Source: Larix kaempferi
Taxonomy: Eukaryota; Streptophyta; Pinopsida; Pinales; Pinaceae
Direction of reading: 5' to 3'
NCBI GenBank assembly: GCA_027924585.1
Contig: BSBM01000870.1
Location: 4,773,001 to 4,837,000, forward strand
Length of the DNA: 64,000 bases
The position numbers and the translations under genes are program-made. The notes under the pieces were generated by a model, which was not told the DNA's origin, did no database searches, and was given only the letters and a program-made list of their open reading frames with translations. Shown here one piece after another: positions 46,805-60,040 of this stretch. Position 1 is the stretch's first letter, and each line of letters starts with the position of its first letter.

Positions 46805-47302
46805 TGGTATAATAGCTAGTCTGAATAGGACATCTTTCACAAGGTTAAAATATCTCTCTCCTCCTCTCGTGAGAAATTAGGGTTTCTGCAAAAGTTGGAA
46901 TTTTTGGAATCTGAGAGCATGGATGGATGCTCCTCCTCAAAAGAAAAATTCTAAGACCTAGATCAAATTTTTTGAGTGGGTAGAACCCAGGGATATGTAA
47001 AACCCTAGTTTGACTTCTAGATGAGAAAACCAAAAAACCAGTGAACCAGAAAAGCTGTAAACCTGTGCACTAGTGAACCAGAAAAACAGTGAACCTATGC
47101 ACCAGTGAACCAGAAAAGATGGGAACCAATGAACCAGAAAACCTGTTCTAGATCCAAAATTTTCTGATCAAGTTTGAAGGGTGAAAAGTTGAAATTTCCA
47201 GAAACAGAGAACACCAGTCAAGTCAATTCAGTCAAGCACGTCTTCTGGTAAGCTCTGTTTTGTATTTTGAGAATTTTCAATTTTTGGTGACCTCCTAGAT
47301 AA

Positions 47303-47802
47303 GATGGCCCCAAGCACTAAGCTTGAGGATAAGCTAGAGGGTATAGAGAATTTTTCAGGATTGGAAATATAGGATTGGTCTCATTCTTGAAGAGAATGAT
47401 CTTTCCCAATACATCAAAGATGAAGTTGCAGAACCTGATGAAGATGAAGCTAAAGAGAAGTACAAGAGGGACATAATTAGGGAAAAGAAAATCATTGTTG
47501 ATTCTATCAAAGACCACTTGATCCCTCAAGTTTCATCCAAGAAGACCCCAAAATAAATGATAAATGTATGATTCCCTAGCCAGAATGTATGAAGGAAGGA
47601 ACATCAATAGGAAGATGAACCCTCCAAGCCTCCCAAGAAACAAAATTTTCGCAATAATAAGTCAAACAAGGGTCCCAAACCCTCTCAGTCAGCTCCTTCT
47701 TTAAAAAATGACAAAGGATCCAAGCCAAAAGGCAAGAAGACTGAGCGTCATTGCAATTATTGCGGGAAAGACAATCATGATGAATCTAAGTGTTTCAAGA
47801 AG
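47303..47802 (+). pseudogene. Gag pseudogene of element A, unit 2
   Basis: The start codon ATG is kept (MAPSTKLEDKLEG), unlike unit 1. The same frameshift, giving LEI and a stop, and the same internal deletion are present, so both predate the duplication. The zinc knuckle CNYCGKDNHDESKC is intact near 47752-47793. Confidence 0.82.
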
Positions 47803-50464
47803 ATGGCAGCCTTGGAAGCAGCAATGAAGAAGCACCACATCAGCCTAGATTCATCTTCAGAATCTGCCTCTCATAGACATGCACTTTGTGCTTCTGGTTA
47901 TTCTTATAATGCATCTTCTTCTTCTACTTCAAATGAATGGCTCATTGATTCAGGAACATCTTATCATATGGCTAAGGATAAGCCATATTTTCTATTATGC
48001 ATGAATGTAACACCAAACAAATATTTGTTGGTGATGATAGATCTCTAAGTGTTGTAGAAGCTGGAACAGTTCAAGTAGTTAATGGTCATTTTAGTGATGT
48101 ACTATGTGTTCCAAAAATTTCTTGCAATTTTTATCAGTCTATTAGATCACTCATTCTGGTGAAGGTAAAACTATGACCTTTACACCTCACCAAGTTGTAA
48201 TCAAGGATTTTAAAGATGCTCAACAGGTCCTAGCTACCAGAATTGTTGATGATATTACCAGGTTGTGCAAGTTTAACAACTTTGGGTCATCAACTTTCCC
48301 TTCAGTTTTTGTTGCTCATAGTGATAACTTGAGCAAACTTTGGCATGAGCGATTTGGTCACTTAAATCATCACTCATTGCAACAACTATGTAAAGAAAAT
48401 ATGGTGACAGGTCTTCCGATGGTATCTTGTAGGGATGGTGTTTGATCCGGTTGTGTACTCGGAAAATATCATCAGGACAATTTTGACAAACGTGCCTCTT
48501 GGCACGCCTCGGTTCCCTTGGAGCTTGTGCATAGTGACTTGTGTGGTCCTCTTCCATCTGCTTCCTTTTCTGGTTTCAAATATTTATTAAATTTCATTGA
48601 TGATTATACCAGACGCACTTGGGTTTATTTCCTAAAACTTAAGAGCGAAGTATTTAACATGTTCTTGGCCTACAAGGCCCTTGTGGAAAAACAATCTGGT
48701 CATCAAAATATTAAGTTAAGATCTGACAATGGAGGAGAATATGTTAACAATAAGTTCACTACTTTCTGCACTGAACAAGGCATCCAACAACAACACACTA
48801 TTCCATATACACCACAACAAAATGGTGTAGCTGAGTGGAAGAACCGCACTTTAAAAGAAATGGCTAATTGTATGATCCAATCTAAGGGACTAAGTCTTCA
48901 ATTTTTGGCTGAAGCCATTAATTGTGCAAATTACATAGTTAATCACATCCCCACTAAATCATTACAAGGTATAACACCAGAAGAAGCATGGAGTAAAACT
49001 AAACCTGATGTAAGTCACTTCCGTGTGTTTGATAGTGAAGCATGGGCTCACATTCCGGATGAAAAACGGAAAGCATTGCAGCCTAAAAGTGAAAAGTGCA
49101 TATTTGTTGGATATTCTTAAGATGTAAAAGGTTATAGACTTTTTCAACCACATTCTCATGATATAATCATTAGAAGAGATGTTAAATTTGATGAAAATCT
49201 CTTGGCCTGCGAGCCTAACTCGGCGATTGTGCCATCTTTGGCCTACGAGCCTGATTTGGCGTTTGTGCCTTCTTATCCTTCTTCCAACTTCCTTGACAGG
49301 TTTCCAACTCTAGTTTCTGACGATGACAGTGAGGATAAAATCCACCTCCGCTTACTCATGTTCCTCCAGTTGCACCAGGACAAGTGCTTCCTCAATGGGT
49401 CCGTTCAACATGTGAAGCATCTGGTGATCTTGCTGGTGATCCTAGAGATCAACGTTGAACATGTTCTCAGTTTCAGCGAGCCTCTTCTCTTTTGGCTCAA
49501 GTTTCTGAGAATCATGATCCAAAAACTTTTGTAGAAGCTTCAGGGAATCCATATTGGGATGTAGCAATGGATGAAGAATATTGTTCCTTAATGGCGAACG
49601 ATACTTGGGATCTTGTACCTCTTCCAAAAGGAAGAAAACTTGTCAGATGTAAATGGGTCTACAGAACTAAGTATGCATCAAATGGAAGTGTTGAAAGACT
49701 TAAGGCAATGTTAGTTTCCAAAGGTTTTTCCCAAGTTGAAGGGATTGACTACAATGAAACCTTTGCTCCTGTCGCAAAAATGAAGTCCATCCGCCTTGTT
49801 CTTTCCCTTGTAGCCTTACACAACTAGGAAGTCCATCAAATGGATGTCAAGTCTGCCTTCTTACATGGTGATTTACAAGAGGAAATTTACATGGAACAAC
49901 CTCCTGGCTATGTTTAGAATAACTCTAGCCTTGTCTGCCACCTTAATAAATTCTTATATGGCCTTAAGCAAGCTCCTAGAGCTTGGTATGCCAAAATGGA
50001 TAACTTTCTCCTTGACACTGGTTTTTCTAGATGCCATTCTGACCCCAATGTCTATTCCAAGAAAGTAGGAAACAATCTCATCATACTTGTTCTATATGTT
50101 GATGACCTTATTCTTACTGGTAGTGACACTAAGCTTATAACCCATGTGAAATCCAGTCTTAAACAAAATTTTGAAATGTCATACTTAGGACGTTTGCATT
50201 ATTTTCTTAGTCTCCAGGTCCTGCAAACTAAAGAAGGAATCTTTCTTTCTCAGTCTAAGTATGCTTGTGACCTTCTTCGTCACTTTCACATGGAAGATTG
50301 TACACTAGCCCCTTCTTCCTTCAAGTCTGGAGTCAAACCTTTTTCCACTTGTACTTCACCTGAAGTCGATGCCACCTTGTATCGTCAGCTTGTTGGTAGT
50401 CTCTTATACTTGACTCATTCCCATCCTCACCTTTCCTTTGTCGTTGGTTGTGTTTCCCATTACA
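47803..50464 (+). pseudogene. Pol pseudogene of element A, unit 2
   Basis: The domain order matches unit 1. Protease DSG is kept, but a frameshift follows near 47980. Integrase keeps the catalytic RSDNGGE that unit 1 lost, while a stop at 48443 breaks its zinc region. RT keeps YVDDL near 50096. Private stops at 48443, 49118 and 49825 and the shared stop near 49916 disable it. Arginine-to-tryptophan and arginine-to-cysteine changes at CG-type codons fit decay of methylated DNA. Confidence 0.9.
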
Positions 50465-50922
50465 TGTTCGGATACACAGGGTACTACCAAAGGACCGAAC
50501 ACCAAGAGCAACCACTTCACACAAACAGATCACAGATCAACACACCAATGTTTTGACATGGTATAAACCCTCTTGAGGGAAACACTCCACGGCTCTGGCC
50601 AAATAGCTTCTATGGGACAATTTATTATGCAAAGAAAGAAAGTTAGAAATGAGCTTCTCATAATCGATCAACTAAACAATGACCCTCCATGCTCTTTAAA
50701 TAGAGATCATGGACCAATCGGGTGTTAAGACACGGATCAAGGTTAGGTTTGATCTAAGAGAAGTTGAGCTGTCGGATCACTCTATGTCGAGAACATATCG
50801 TGACCGTCGGATTAAGTATTTACACATGCATACCAATGCATACTAAAGAAACACACTATCCTTAACGGATCTATTACACAAGTTGATCTTAACTAACTCC
50901 TAAGTGTCTAAATATCCTAACA
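50465..50922 (-). mobile_element. Solo LTR joining elements A and B, unit 2
   Basis: The length and both junctions are identical to 13045-13502, with the same unmatched flanks. The recombination that made the A-B chimera therefore happened before the segmental duplication. Confidence 0.82.
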
Positions 50923-53757
50923 TGGCCAAGTCCTAATATGGCCAAAGGGAAAGACCATAGATGATGCAGTTGTGATTGGAGAGCAAGAGTGAGGTTTTTA
51001 TAAATTAAAAGGACAACCTGAACATGCCATGGTGCATGAATCCATGGAGCCAATTGAACTTTGGCATAGAAGACTTGCTCATATGCACTATAGGGCACTT
51101 CCAATTGCAAGCAAGGTTGTAGAGGGTCTTCCTAAAATCAAGACCAAACATGAAGGTGTTTGCAAAGGATGTGCAAAAGGTAAGAATATTAAGAAGGCTT
51201 TCCCAAGCAGTGAAAGCAAGGAAAACGATATCCTGGAAATCATCCACTCAGATGTATGTGGTCCTATGTCATCCAATTCTCTAAGTGGGTATGTTTACTA
51301 TGTCTCATTTATTGATGACTTCTCCAGGAAGACTTGGGTATACTTCTTGAAAAACAAAGATGAGGTGTTTGATAAGTTCAAGGAATTCAAAACCTTGATG
51401 GAGAATCAAACCGACAAAAAGATCAAAACATTCCGATCTGACAATGGTGGAGAATTCACCTCAGGTGACTTCAAGAAGCTTTGTAGTGATTCAGGGATTA
51501 AGAGGGAGTTGACTACTCCTTATAATCCTCAACATAATGGAGTTGCAGAAAGGAAGAACAGAACATCATGGAAGCAACAAGGGAAATGTTGCATGACTAG
51601 GATCTACCTATGCATCTATGGGTAGAAGCAGCTAGAACAGCTGTATATGTGCAGAACGGAACACCCCACAAGATATTGGACAACAAGACACGAGAAGAGG
51701 TATTTTCTGGTAAGAAACCTGAAGTCAGCCATCTCAGAATATTTGGTTGTCCAGTATACACTCATGTCCCAAAGGAAAAGAGGACCAAACTAGATCCTTC
51801 AGGAAAGAAGGGTATCTTTGTGGGTTACAGTGAAAGCTCAAAGGTTTACAGAATATACTTTCCAGGGTTCAAGAAGATTGATGTCAGTAGGGATGTACCA
51901 TTTGATGAAAACTCAACATTTATCAAATCAAGGAAGGCACCTATCGAAGTTTATGAAGAACATAAGGAAACTAGATTTCAAGACACTACCATGACTGAAG
52001 CAATTCTAGAAGGTCTTCATGAGTTTGAAGATCTGCAAAAACCTGTAGATCCACTCCGTGAGGATAACTCTCACAGGAGGAAACCTGCATGGGCTAGATA
52101 GCTCATTCAAGATGCAGAAATATTTGGCATTCCAGAAGGAGAACACAGAGCAGAAAAGTGAACCAGATCACATACCAACTATGTTGCTTTACTCTGTGAC
52201 ATTATGAACAAAGAACCTTCCAGTTATGAAGAAGCAGTGGAAAATAAAGAATGGAAGGATTCCATGGTTGAGGAATACCAATCAATAATGAATAATGATG
52301 TTTGGGATGTTGTCCCAAGACCTAAAGAGAAGTCTGTTGTGACTTCCAAATGGATCTACAAAATCAAGCATGCTACAGATGGCAGTGTAGAGAAATACAA
52401 ATCAAGATTCGTAGCTCGTGGCTTCTCTCAGAAAGAGGGAATAGATTATGAAGAAACTTTTGCACCTGTAACCAGGTATACTTCCATTAGAACAGTACTT
52501 TCCCTGTATACAGTAATGAAATGGAAAATACACCAGATGGATGTCAAGACTACTTTCTTGAATGGTGTAGTTGAAGAGGAAGTATACGTGGAGTAGCCAC
52601 TCGGTTTTGAAATACACGACAGGGAGTCATATGTGTGCAGATTGAAGAAATCCTTGTATGGCTTGAAGCAAGATCCTAGAACTTGGTATGGTAGGATGGA
52701 CAGTTTCCTATCTAGCTTGGGCTTTACCAAGAGTAAAGCGAATTCCAACCTCTACTACAAGGTTGAGGAAGGGAATCATGTGATTCTACTCCTGTATGTG
52801 GATGACTTATTTGTAACAGGAGATGACAGATTGATTGCAGATACTAAGAGGAAGCTTGCTACTGAGTTCGATATGAAGAGATTTGGGAATGATGCATTAT
52901 TTCCTAGGTATGGAGGTGTGACAGAATTCAGGTGGGATCTTCCTTGGTCAAGGGAAGTACAGAGTATATATTCTGAACAGATTTGGGATGATGGATTGCA
53001 AGGCCATGGCCACACCCATGGCATTGAATATAAAGATTCTATGTGATGTTTCATCTGAGCCGGTTGAGGTCTCGATGTATTGTCAGATGATTGGGTCCTT
53101 GATGTACCTGACAAACATGAGATCAGATATTTGCTTTGCAGTGAAAACATTGAGCCAGTTCCTGACGGATATGAGGAGTGTTCATCTGGTTGTTGTAAAG
53201 CATGTTTTGAGGTACCTGAAGGGTACAATGGATTATGGGCTCAAGTATGAAGAAAATCAAAAGTTTAACCTGCAGGGTTATGTTGATTCAGATTGGGCTG
53301 GCAGTGTTGCAGATAGGAAGAGCACATCTGGGTGCTGCTTCAGTATGGGATTAGGTGTGATCTCTTGGTTTAGCAAGAAGCAGTCCTGTGTAGCACTGAG
53401 TACAGCTGAGGTAGAGTATGTTGCATCTTGTTCAGCTAGTTGTGAGGCAGTATGGCTACGGAAGCTACTGTCTGAGTTATTTGATCTCCATTGGATTCTA
53501 CTGGTATAATCTGCGATAACCAGAGTTGTGCGAAGCTGTCTAAGAACCTAGTGTTTCATGACAGGTTGAAACACATAGAGATCAAATATCACTATATCAG
53601 GGATATGGTGCAGAGAGGAGCTGTGAAGCTCCTGTATGTTCTGATGGATGAGCAGATTGCAGATGTGCTGACGAAGCCACTAGCCAGGCTGAAGTTTGAG
53701 TACTTCAGGGAGAGGCTTGGTGTTCTTCAGATCGATGACACTTTGAGGAAGAAGTGA
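50923..53757 (+). pseudogene. Pol pseudogene of element B, unit 2
   Basis: Integrase is better preserved than in unit 1: the core reads FRSDNGGEFTSG without the 16 bp duplication, and the frame runs to 51625, where a frameshift lies after KNRT. RT carries the shared stop at 52594 and keeps LLYVDDLFVTG. RNase H has the tryptophan that is a stop in unit 1, but a one-base loss near 53487 shifts the frame. The frame then recovers to the end ERLGVLQIDDTLRKK. All RNase H acidic residues are present. Confidence 0.9.
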
Positions 53758-53879
53758 TGGACACATTTTTAGAAGCCATCCCAAGCATGTTGGAAGGAGG
53801 ATCCTTCACATGGTTGTGGATGTAAGCACTGGATGATGAGTATCAGGATGATGCTCCAGTTACTGCTCTGGATATGCAT

Positions 53880-54090
53880 CATGTTGGATGTTGAATATGA
53901 TCAGTTAGATCATTTATATTTGTATGTATGTACGCATCGTGTTGATGCTGGATATGATCAGTTGGATCATTTATATTTGTATGTATGTACGCATCGTGTT
54001 GATGCTGGATATGATCAGTTGGATCATTTATATGTATGTACGCATCATGTTGGATGCTGGATATGATTGGTTGGATCATTTGTATGTATT
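53880..54090 (+). repeat. 57 bp minisatellite in 3' region of element B, unit 2
   Basis: Four units (the first diverged, the last shortened), against three in unit 1. Each contains the inverted arms atgatc and gatcat. The copy number changed after the duplication. Confidence 0.82.
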
Positions 54091-54274
54091 TGTATATGCA
54101 TCATGTTGGATGCTTGGACCATGTATCTATATCAGGTGGATACATGGTATGATCCAGTAGATCATGTATGTTGATATGTATCATGTATTTGTATTTGTAT
54201 CAGGTTGATACAATGTATGATCAGGTGGATCATGTATGATGATATGTATCAGGTAGATACTTGGTGTGGATTAG

Positions 54275-54481
54275 GTGGATGCATTGTATGATCAGGTTGA
54301 TCATGATGATGAGCTTCAGGATGTTGCTCCAGATGATATGTACCAAGATGGTACAAGTGATGATGATCAGTATGATCATGGGTATCAGGATGATGCCTCG
54401 TACGATGATGATCCATTGGATCATGAGTATCAGTTTGATACTTGGAGGTCAGAGATGATATGTGGCATGTTGCGCAAATAG
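54275..54481 (+). CDS. Small acidic ORF of element B, unit 2
   Basis: The 68 codons are again uninterrupted (MDALYDQVDHDDEL to MLRK). Against unit 1 I count roughly six silent and four replacement differences, mild support at best for past constraint. It lies between the end of pol and the 3' LTR. I assign no function. Confidence 0.3.
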   Translation: MDALYDQVDHDDELQDVAPDDMYQDGTSDDDQYDHGYQDDASYDDDPLDHEYQFDTWRSEMICGMLRK

Positions 54482-55090
54482 CATGTAATCAGTCCTGGGA
54501 GATCTTGTCGATCGTGCTGCGGCACATAAATGTTCCTGTGGTACTCTTTCCGGTATTGCTATGTAGTATGTAATCAGTCTTCAGATATACGATAGGTTGA
54601 GCTATGTGCTCGTAATCAGTCTTGGAATGAGGTATTACTACGGAGACATGTAATCAGTCCTGGAGATCCGAGAGGTTGAGCTGTGTGCTCGTAATTAGTC
54701 CTAGGATGCTCTTTAGAGATCTTGCCGGTCATGCTGCGGCACATAAATGTTCCTGGGATGCTCTTTAAAGGTTTTGTCTATCCACATGTAATCAGTCCTG
54801 GAGATCCGAGAGGTTGAACTGTATGCTCGTAATAAGTCCTGGGATGCTCTTTAGAGATCTTGCTGGTCATGCTGCGGGACATAAATGTTCCTGGGATGCT
54901 CTTTTAAGGTATTGTGGAGGAGATGCATGTAATCAGTCCTGGGAGATCTTGTCTGTTGTGCTTAGGCACATAAATGTTCCTGGGATACTCTTTCTGGTAT
55001 TGCATCCGCACATAAAATTAGTCCTGAGAGGCCACCTCTATCAGACCATTTGCATAGATGATGAAGACCTGCAGGTGGTGGGCCTACATC
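54482..55090 (+). repeat. Degenerate repeats in 3' region of element B, unit 2
   Basis: Recurring gtaatcagtcctgg-type and cacataaatgttcctg-type words occur as in unit 1, in the same order. Confidence 0.72.
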
Positions 55091-55265
55091 TAGTATGAAA
55101 AAGGGCTGGCTCTATAGAACTTCCTATGACGAGTAGAGTCAGATATTGGTTTAGATAGCAGTAGCAGTGATGATGATGATAACGATGCATCGATGACGAT
55201 GATCCAAAGAAGAAGACTTGTCTAGCAGAACTGTGTCGAGAAATACCTTCCTAGTTAAGAGGGAG

Positions 55266-55870
55266 TATTGATGTATATGTAACTTCGGAATGTATTTCAT
55301 CTATGTATTTCATATATATTTATTGTACCCTTTTAAGAGATGTGTTATTCCTCTATAAGGAAGTGTCGTCATGTGGATTGACAAGTGTCGCAAGTGTGTG
55401 TACTTGCAGATGGGTTATTAGACCTCCATGTGTGGGGTCGGCCCTAAAATATATATTATATTGTGGATGTATCTAGATAGACAAGTCAGCCCCATAAGGT
55501 CACTGAAAAAATAGGTTAAGTATAAATAGAGATCGGGAGATCTCTATTTGGATCATTCGGAAAGACACACTTCTGTCACTTAGAAAGTGGCGCACTAGTG
55601 AGGAGGAGGATCATCTGATCTAGGAGACTATCTCAAGTGTATTTTGGTTGTACTTTGGTTGAGCCATTGCTCTCTCTATCTCTGAGGAAGTTGTGGGGTT
55701 TTTCACCTTAGGGTTTTCCCCACGGAAACTCTGTATCTCTTGTCTCTCATGCTTTTGATTCTTGTGATGCTTGTCATGCTTATTGTGATTGTTATGCATT
55801 GATATACTGTATATGTTATTCTCTTATTAAAGATCCAAGAGTATTGTGAATTAATGCTCAAATTTTAACA
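55266..55870 (+). mobile_element. 3' LTR of element B, unit 2
   Basis: This LTR is 605 bp long like its counterpart, with a TATA box at 55521-55528. It abuts the gag of element C at 55871. Confidence 0.88.
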
Positions 55871-56411
55871 AGCATTCTTATCACAACCTACTGAAAGTGA
55901 TAAGTTTCTTTCTAGCACAAATTCCTTGGATGAAATAATCCCATGACCTAGGAAGTCCATTAAGAGTAGTCATTACCACTTCTCCATTCTCTATATCTTC
56001 TCCCACAGCTTCAAGTTGTTCTTTTATATGGGAGACCCTTGAAAAATAATACTGCATGGTCTCTGCACTCTGGATCTTGACATTCTTTAGTTGATTCCTC
56101 AAGGTCATCTTACGATTTATGTTCTTCCCTCCAAATAGCTTGTTCAAGGAATCAAACATCTCCTTAGGTGTCTTTAGAGATGACACATATGGTATGAGAT
56201 GGTATTTGATAGAATCAACAAAGATTTTCTTAGCCTTGACCAAATTCCTTTTGTGTAAGGCCTTAGCCTCATCTCCCTCTGGAGCTGGAACCTCTTTACT
56301 TATGTAGGTGTCCAATTCAGTTTCTTCGAGGATTAACCCAATCCTATACTTCCATGCTCAGAATTTATCAGCCCCTTCAAGCTTATCCTCAAGCTTGGTG
56401 TGGTGAGACAT
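55871..56411 (-). pseudogene. Gag pseudogene of element C, unit 2
   Basis: The sequence encodes the same gag N-terminal region as in unit 1, including LDTYISKEVPAPEGDEAKAL and GLPRSWDYFIQGI. It has the same early stop and the same end at the LTR of element B. Confidence 0.83.
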
Positions 56412-57531
56412 CTTAATGAGAAACTCAAATGGAAATAAAGGATTTAGGTCTTACCACTTGATTTGTTGAAAACTAGATCTCGAGCTCGATTAGGCTTTGT
56501 TAGAGAAACCCTAAAAATTCAAACTTTGAATTTCAAACTTCTGAAAGGATAGAAAGATGCGCCTTGCTGAGCTGATCAAGATGGTATACTCAAAATTTGA
56601 AAACTACAAAGTTTCACCCCTCAAAATTGCTTTTGAAACTTCCAGATTCACTCGACAGGACCGTGAATTAGGGTTTGACTTTCCCGTAGCTTCACCCAAC
56701 CAAAAAGTTTGATCCAAAGCTCTAAAATTCAACTTTTCAGAGGATCTTCTAGTTGTGGTCTTAGATTTCAGAAATTCCAATTTTTGTAGAAACCCTAAAT
56801 TTTAGGTCAAAAAGTGAAAGTGCTCAGAATTGAATTCTGCTTTGACAGAAAGACATGCCCTTGCAAGGATACTCAATATAGCCTCGTACCTTTGAATATA
56901 TGTGAATAGAAACCCAAAAATCAACAAGCCCTAGCTTCTGCAGCTGCATGGTGTCTTCTTCTCAGGTTAGCTCTGATACCATGTAAGATTTCGAGCATTA
57001 ATTCAATATGATCTAGGATCTTATCTCGGAGAATAACAAGCATAGCATATCAATCATAAGAGACAAGCACAAGAGACAATAGACATAGACTTTCCTCAGG
57101 GAAAACCAAGAAGGTGAAAAACCCCGCAACTTCCTTAGAGATAGAAAGAGCAATGATACAAAATCCAAGTACAAGAGATAGTCTCCTTAGCAGCTTCTCC
57201 TCCTCCACTAGTTCACATCAATCAATGAGAGAGATAGATGAGTAAGTGAATGATCAAATAGAGTGACAACCTCACTCTATTTATACACAACTCGACTTAC
57301 CTAATAACCCAACAGGGCCAAATTTTCTAGGAGAGTGTAATAACCCATGGTAACCAACCTCAGGGCCGACCCCACACTTGGTGGTCTAATAACCCATCTT
57401 GTATAAGTTACGACACTTGCAACACTTGTAAATACAAATGACGACACTTACGTACATAGGAATAATAACCTCTCTATAGGGATACAATATACATATATGA
57501 AATACATTTCGAAGTTACATATACATCAACA
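55871..57531 (-). mobile_element. Ty1/copia element C, 5' part only, unit 2
   Basis: On the minus strand it has LTR 57531-56982, a perfect primer site at 56981-56970, a leader, and gag from the ATG at 56411 to the break at 55871. Gag carries the shared TGA at 56358-56360. The TATA box of the LTR is at 57278-57285. Confidence 0.9.
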
Positions 57532-59724
57532 CCCTTCCCCACATACACTCCTCCACCTCGCCCTCTACCTCCTCCTCCTCCTCCTCCTCCTCCTCCCCCC
57601 ACCCTCCTCCTCATCCTCCTCCCCCTCTCTCCCTCTTCCTCCACTCCCCTCCTATCACCACTCCTCCTCCCTTCCCTCCCTTCCTCTTACCCTCTCTCCC
57701 TCTCCTCCTCCTCCCCCTCCCCTCCCCCTCATTCTCCCCCCTCCCCTCCCCCTCATTATCCCCCAATACTCCTCCTCCCCTTCCCACACTCTCCTCTACC
57801 TCACCCCCCATCCTCCTCCTCCTCCCCCCTCCTTCTCCTCCTCCCCTCTCCCGCTCCTCCTCACCTCTCCTCCTCCTCCCTACCCTCAACCATGTAACTT
57901 CCCCTCCCCCTATATCCTTATCCTCATCCTCCTAACACTTCCTCCCCACACTCTCCCTCATCCTCCTCCTCCTCCCCCCCCTCCTTCTCCTCCTCCCCTC
58001 TCCCCCTCCTCCTTGCCTCTCCTCCTCCTCCCTACCCTCAACCATGTCACTTCCCCTCCCCCTATATCCTTATCACCATCCTCCTAACACTTCCTCCCCA
58101 CACTCTCCTTCATCCTCCTCCCCTCCCCTTCCCCCTCCTCCACCTCCTCCTTCCCCATCTCCCTCTGCTACCGTTCCCCAGTTCCTCCCCCTCCTCCCTC
58201 CACTCTGCTCCCCGCCCTTCCCCCCCTCCTCCTCATCCTCACACACCCCACACTCCCCCCCTTCCCCCCACACTCTTATGCACCTCGCCCTCTCCATCCC
58301 ACTCCTCTCCGCTCCCTTTCCACCATTCTCCTCACTCCACCCCATAACACTCTCCCCCTCCCCTTCCCCCCATACACTCCTCCACCTCACCCTCTACCTC
58401 CCCCTCCTCCTCATCCTCCTCCCCCCACCCTCCTCCTCATCCTCCTCCCCCTCTCTCCCTCTTCCTGCAATCCCCTCCCATTGCCCCTACTCCTCCCCGC
58501 TCTCCCCTGCCCTCCATTCCTCTCCTCCTCTCTCCTCCTCCTCTTTCTCCCCACTCCCCTCCACCTCCTCCTCCCCTTCCCCACTCCTCCTCTTCCTTGT
58601 TCCCTTGTCTCCCTCCTCCTCTATTCCCCCTTCTCATCCCCATCCTGTGCCACCCCTCCTCCCCCCCCCTCCTCCTCCCACTCCCACTTTACCCACACAC
58701 TCCCCCCATTCCCCCCACACTCCCCCCATTGCCCCTCCATTTCCCCCTCATGTCCCCTCCCTTTCCCCCATCCTCCTCATCCTCCCCACTCCACCCCACA
58801 ACACTCTCCCCCTCTCCTTCCCCCCACTCACTCCTCCACCTCTCCCTCTACGTCCTCGTCCTCCTTTCCCCCCTTCCACCTTGTCTTCCTCCAACTCTCT
58901 CCCTCCTCCTCCACTCCCCTCCCATCGCCATTCCTCCTCCTCGCCCTCCCATGCCCTCCCTTCCTCTCCCCCTCTCTCCTCCTCCTCCTCCCCCTCCCCA
59001 TTCCTCCTCTTCCTCCTCCCCTAATCCCCTCCAATAGCTCACTCCCCCTCTTCCTACTCACCCTCCACCACCCCTACTCCCCCCCCCCTCCTCCTCCTCC
59101 TCCTCCTCCTCCCACTTCCCCTTTACCCACTCCTCCTCCTCCTCCCACTCCCCCTTTTCCCACTCCTCCTCCCAATCCCCCTCTCCCTCTCACCACTCCT
59201 CATCCTCACCCTCACCTCTCCCCATACTTCACACCCTCCCCTTACCCTACCCTCCCCCCACACTCCTACTCCTCCTCTTCCTCTTCTTTCTACTCAACCA
59301 CTCCCTACTCCTCCTACCCCTTCTCCCTACCCTCCCTTTTCCGCTCCAACTCCCCCTCCTCCTCCTCCACCTCTCCCTCCCACCACTCCCTACCCTCCTT
59401 TCTTACTCCTGCCACTCCCCTTACCGCCCATTTCCTCCACCCCGCCTCCTCCCACTATTCCCTCACTCCCCGTCCCCTTATCCCTCCCCTCCCCTCCCTG
59501 TTCCACTTCTCCCCCCCTCCTTCTCCTCCCCCCCTCCTTCTCCTCTCTCCATCCTCCTCCACTCCACTGCCTTTTCCACTCCTCCTCCTCCTACTCCACC
59601 TCTCCATCCCATCTCTCCCTACCCTCCTTCTTTACTCCTCCCACTCCCCCTCTTTCCTTACCCCTCCTTTCCTCCACCCGTCCCTCTCCCACTCTACCCT
59701 CTCTCCCCCCCTCCTCCCACTCTT
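57532..59724. repeat. 2.19 kb polypyrimidine (CT) tract, unit 2
   Basis: The composition and the right half are the same as at 20073-21740, but the tract is about 0.5 kb longer. The left part contains a duplicated segment of about 135 bp, recognisable by ccctcaaccatgt near 57887 and 58035. The tract has expanded or contracted since the duplication. Confidence 0.9.
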
Positions 59725-60009
59725 TGTACAACGACTTAAAAATATAAATAATTATAATTTAATGATATTGCATGAAATATAATTTTCCACATATATATAT
59801 TTTCAAACAACTTTAAAACGTTCTCTAAATATGTCATAGTAAAATGCAAAATTAACTACCAAGCTTAAATTAAGTGCAAAATAATAAACTATAAAATTTA
59901 AAAAAAAAAAAAAATATATATAAACTAGAAAGAAAACACCTCTACTACCAACTCTAATATTGGACCATTCTTTGATCACATAAATTTTTTAATATTTAAG
60001 GCAATAAAC

Positions 60010-60040
<31 letters not shown>

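Larger units (their letters stand above)
46298..50464 (+). mobile_element. Ty1/copia element A, 3'-truncated, unit 2
   Basis: The element has the same structure and break point as in unit 1: 507 bp LTR, primer site, leader repeats, gag remains, protease, integrase and RT up to 50464. It shares the left junction with the gene fragment and the right junction with the solo LTR, so it was already truncated before the duplication. Confidence 0.92.
50923..55870 (+). mobile_element. Ty1/copia element B, 5'-truncated, unit 2
   Basis: The element runs from the pre-integrase segment to the 605 bp 3' LTR (55266-55870). The first two bases of this LTR are ta instead of tg, a terminal mutation that would block integration. 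Confidence 0.9.

Noticed and set aside
57497-59782. Similar low-complexity frames in unit 2
   Set aside because: Same cause, and the frames do not keep length or register with unit 1.
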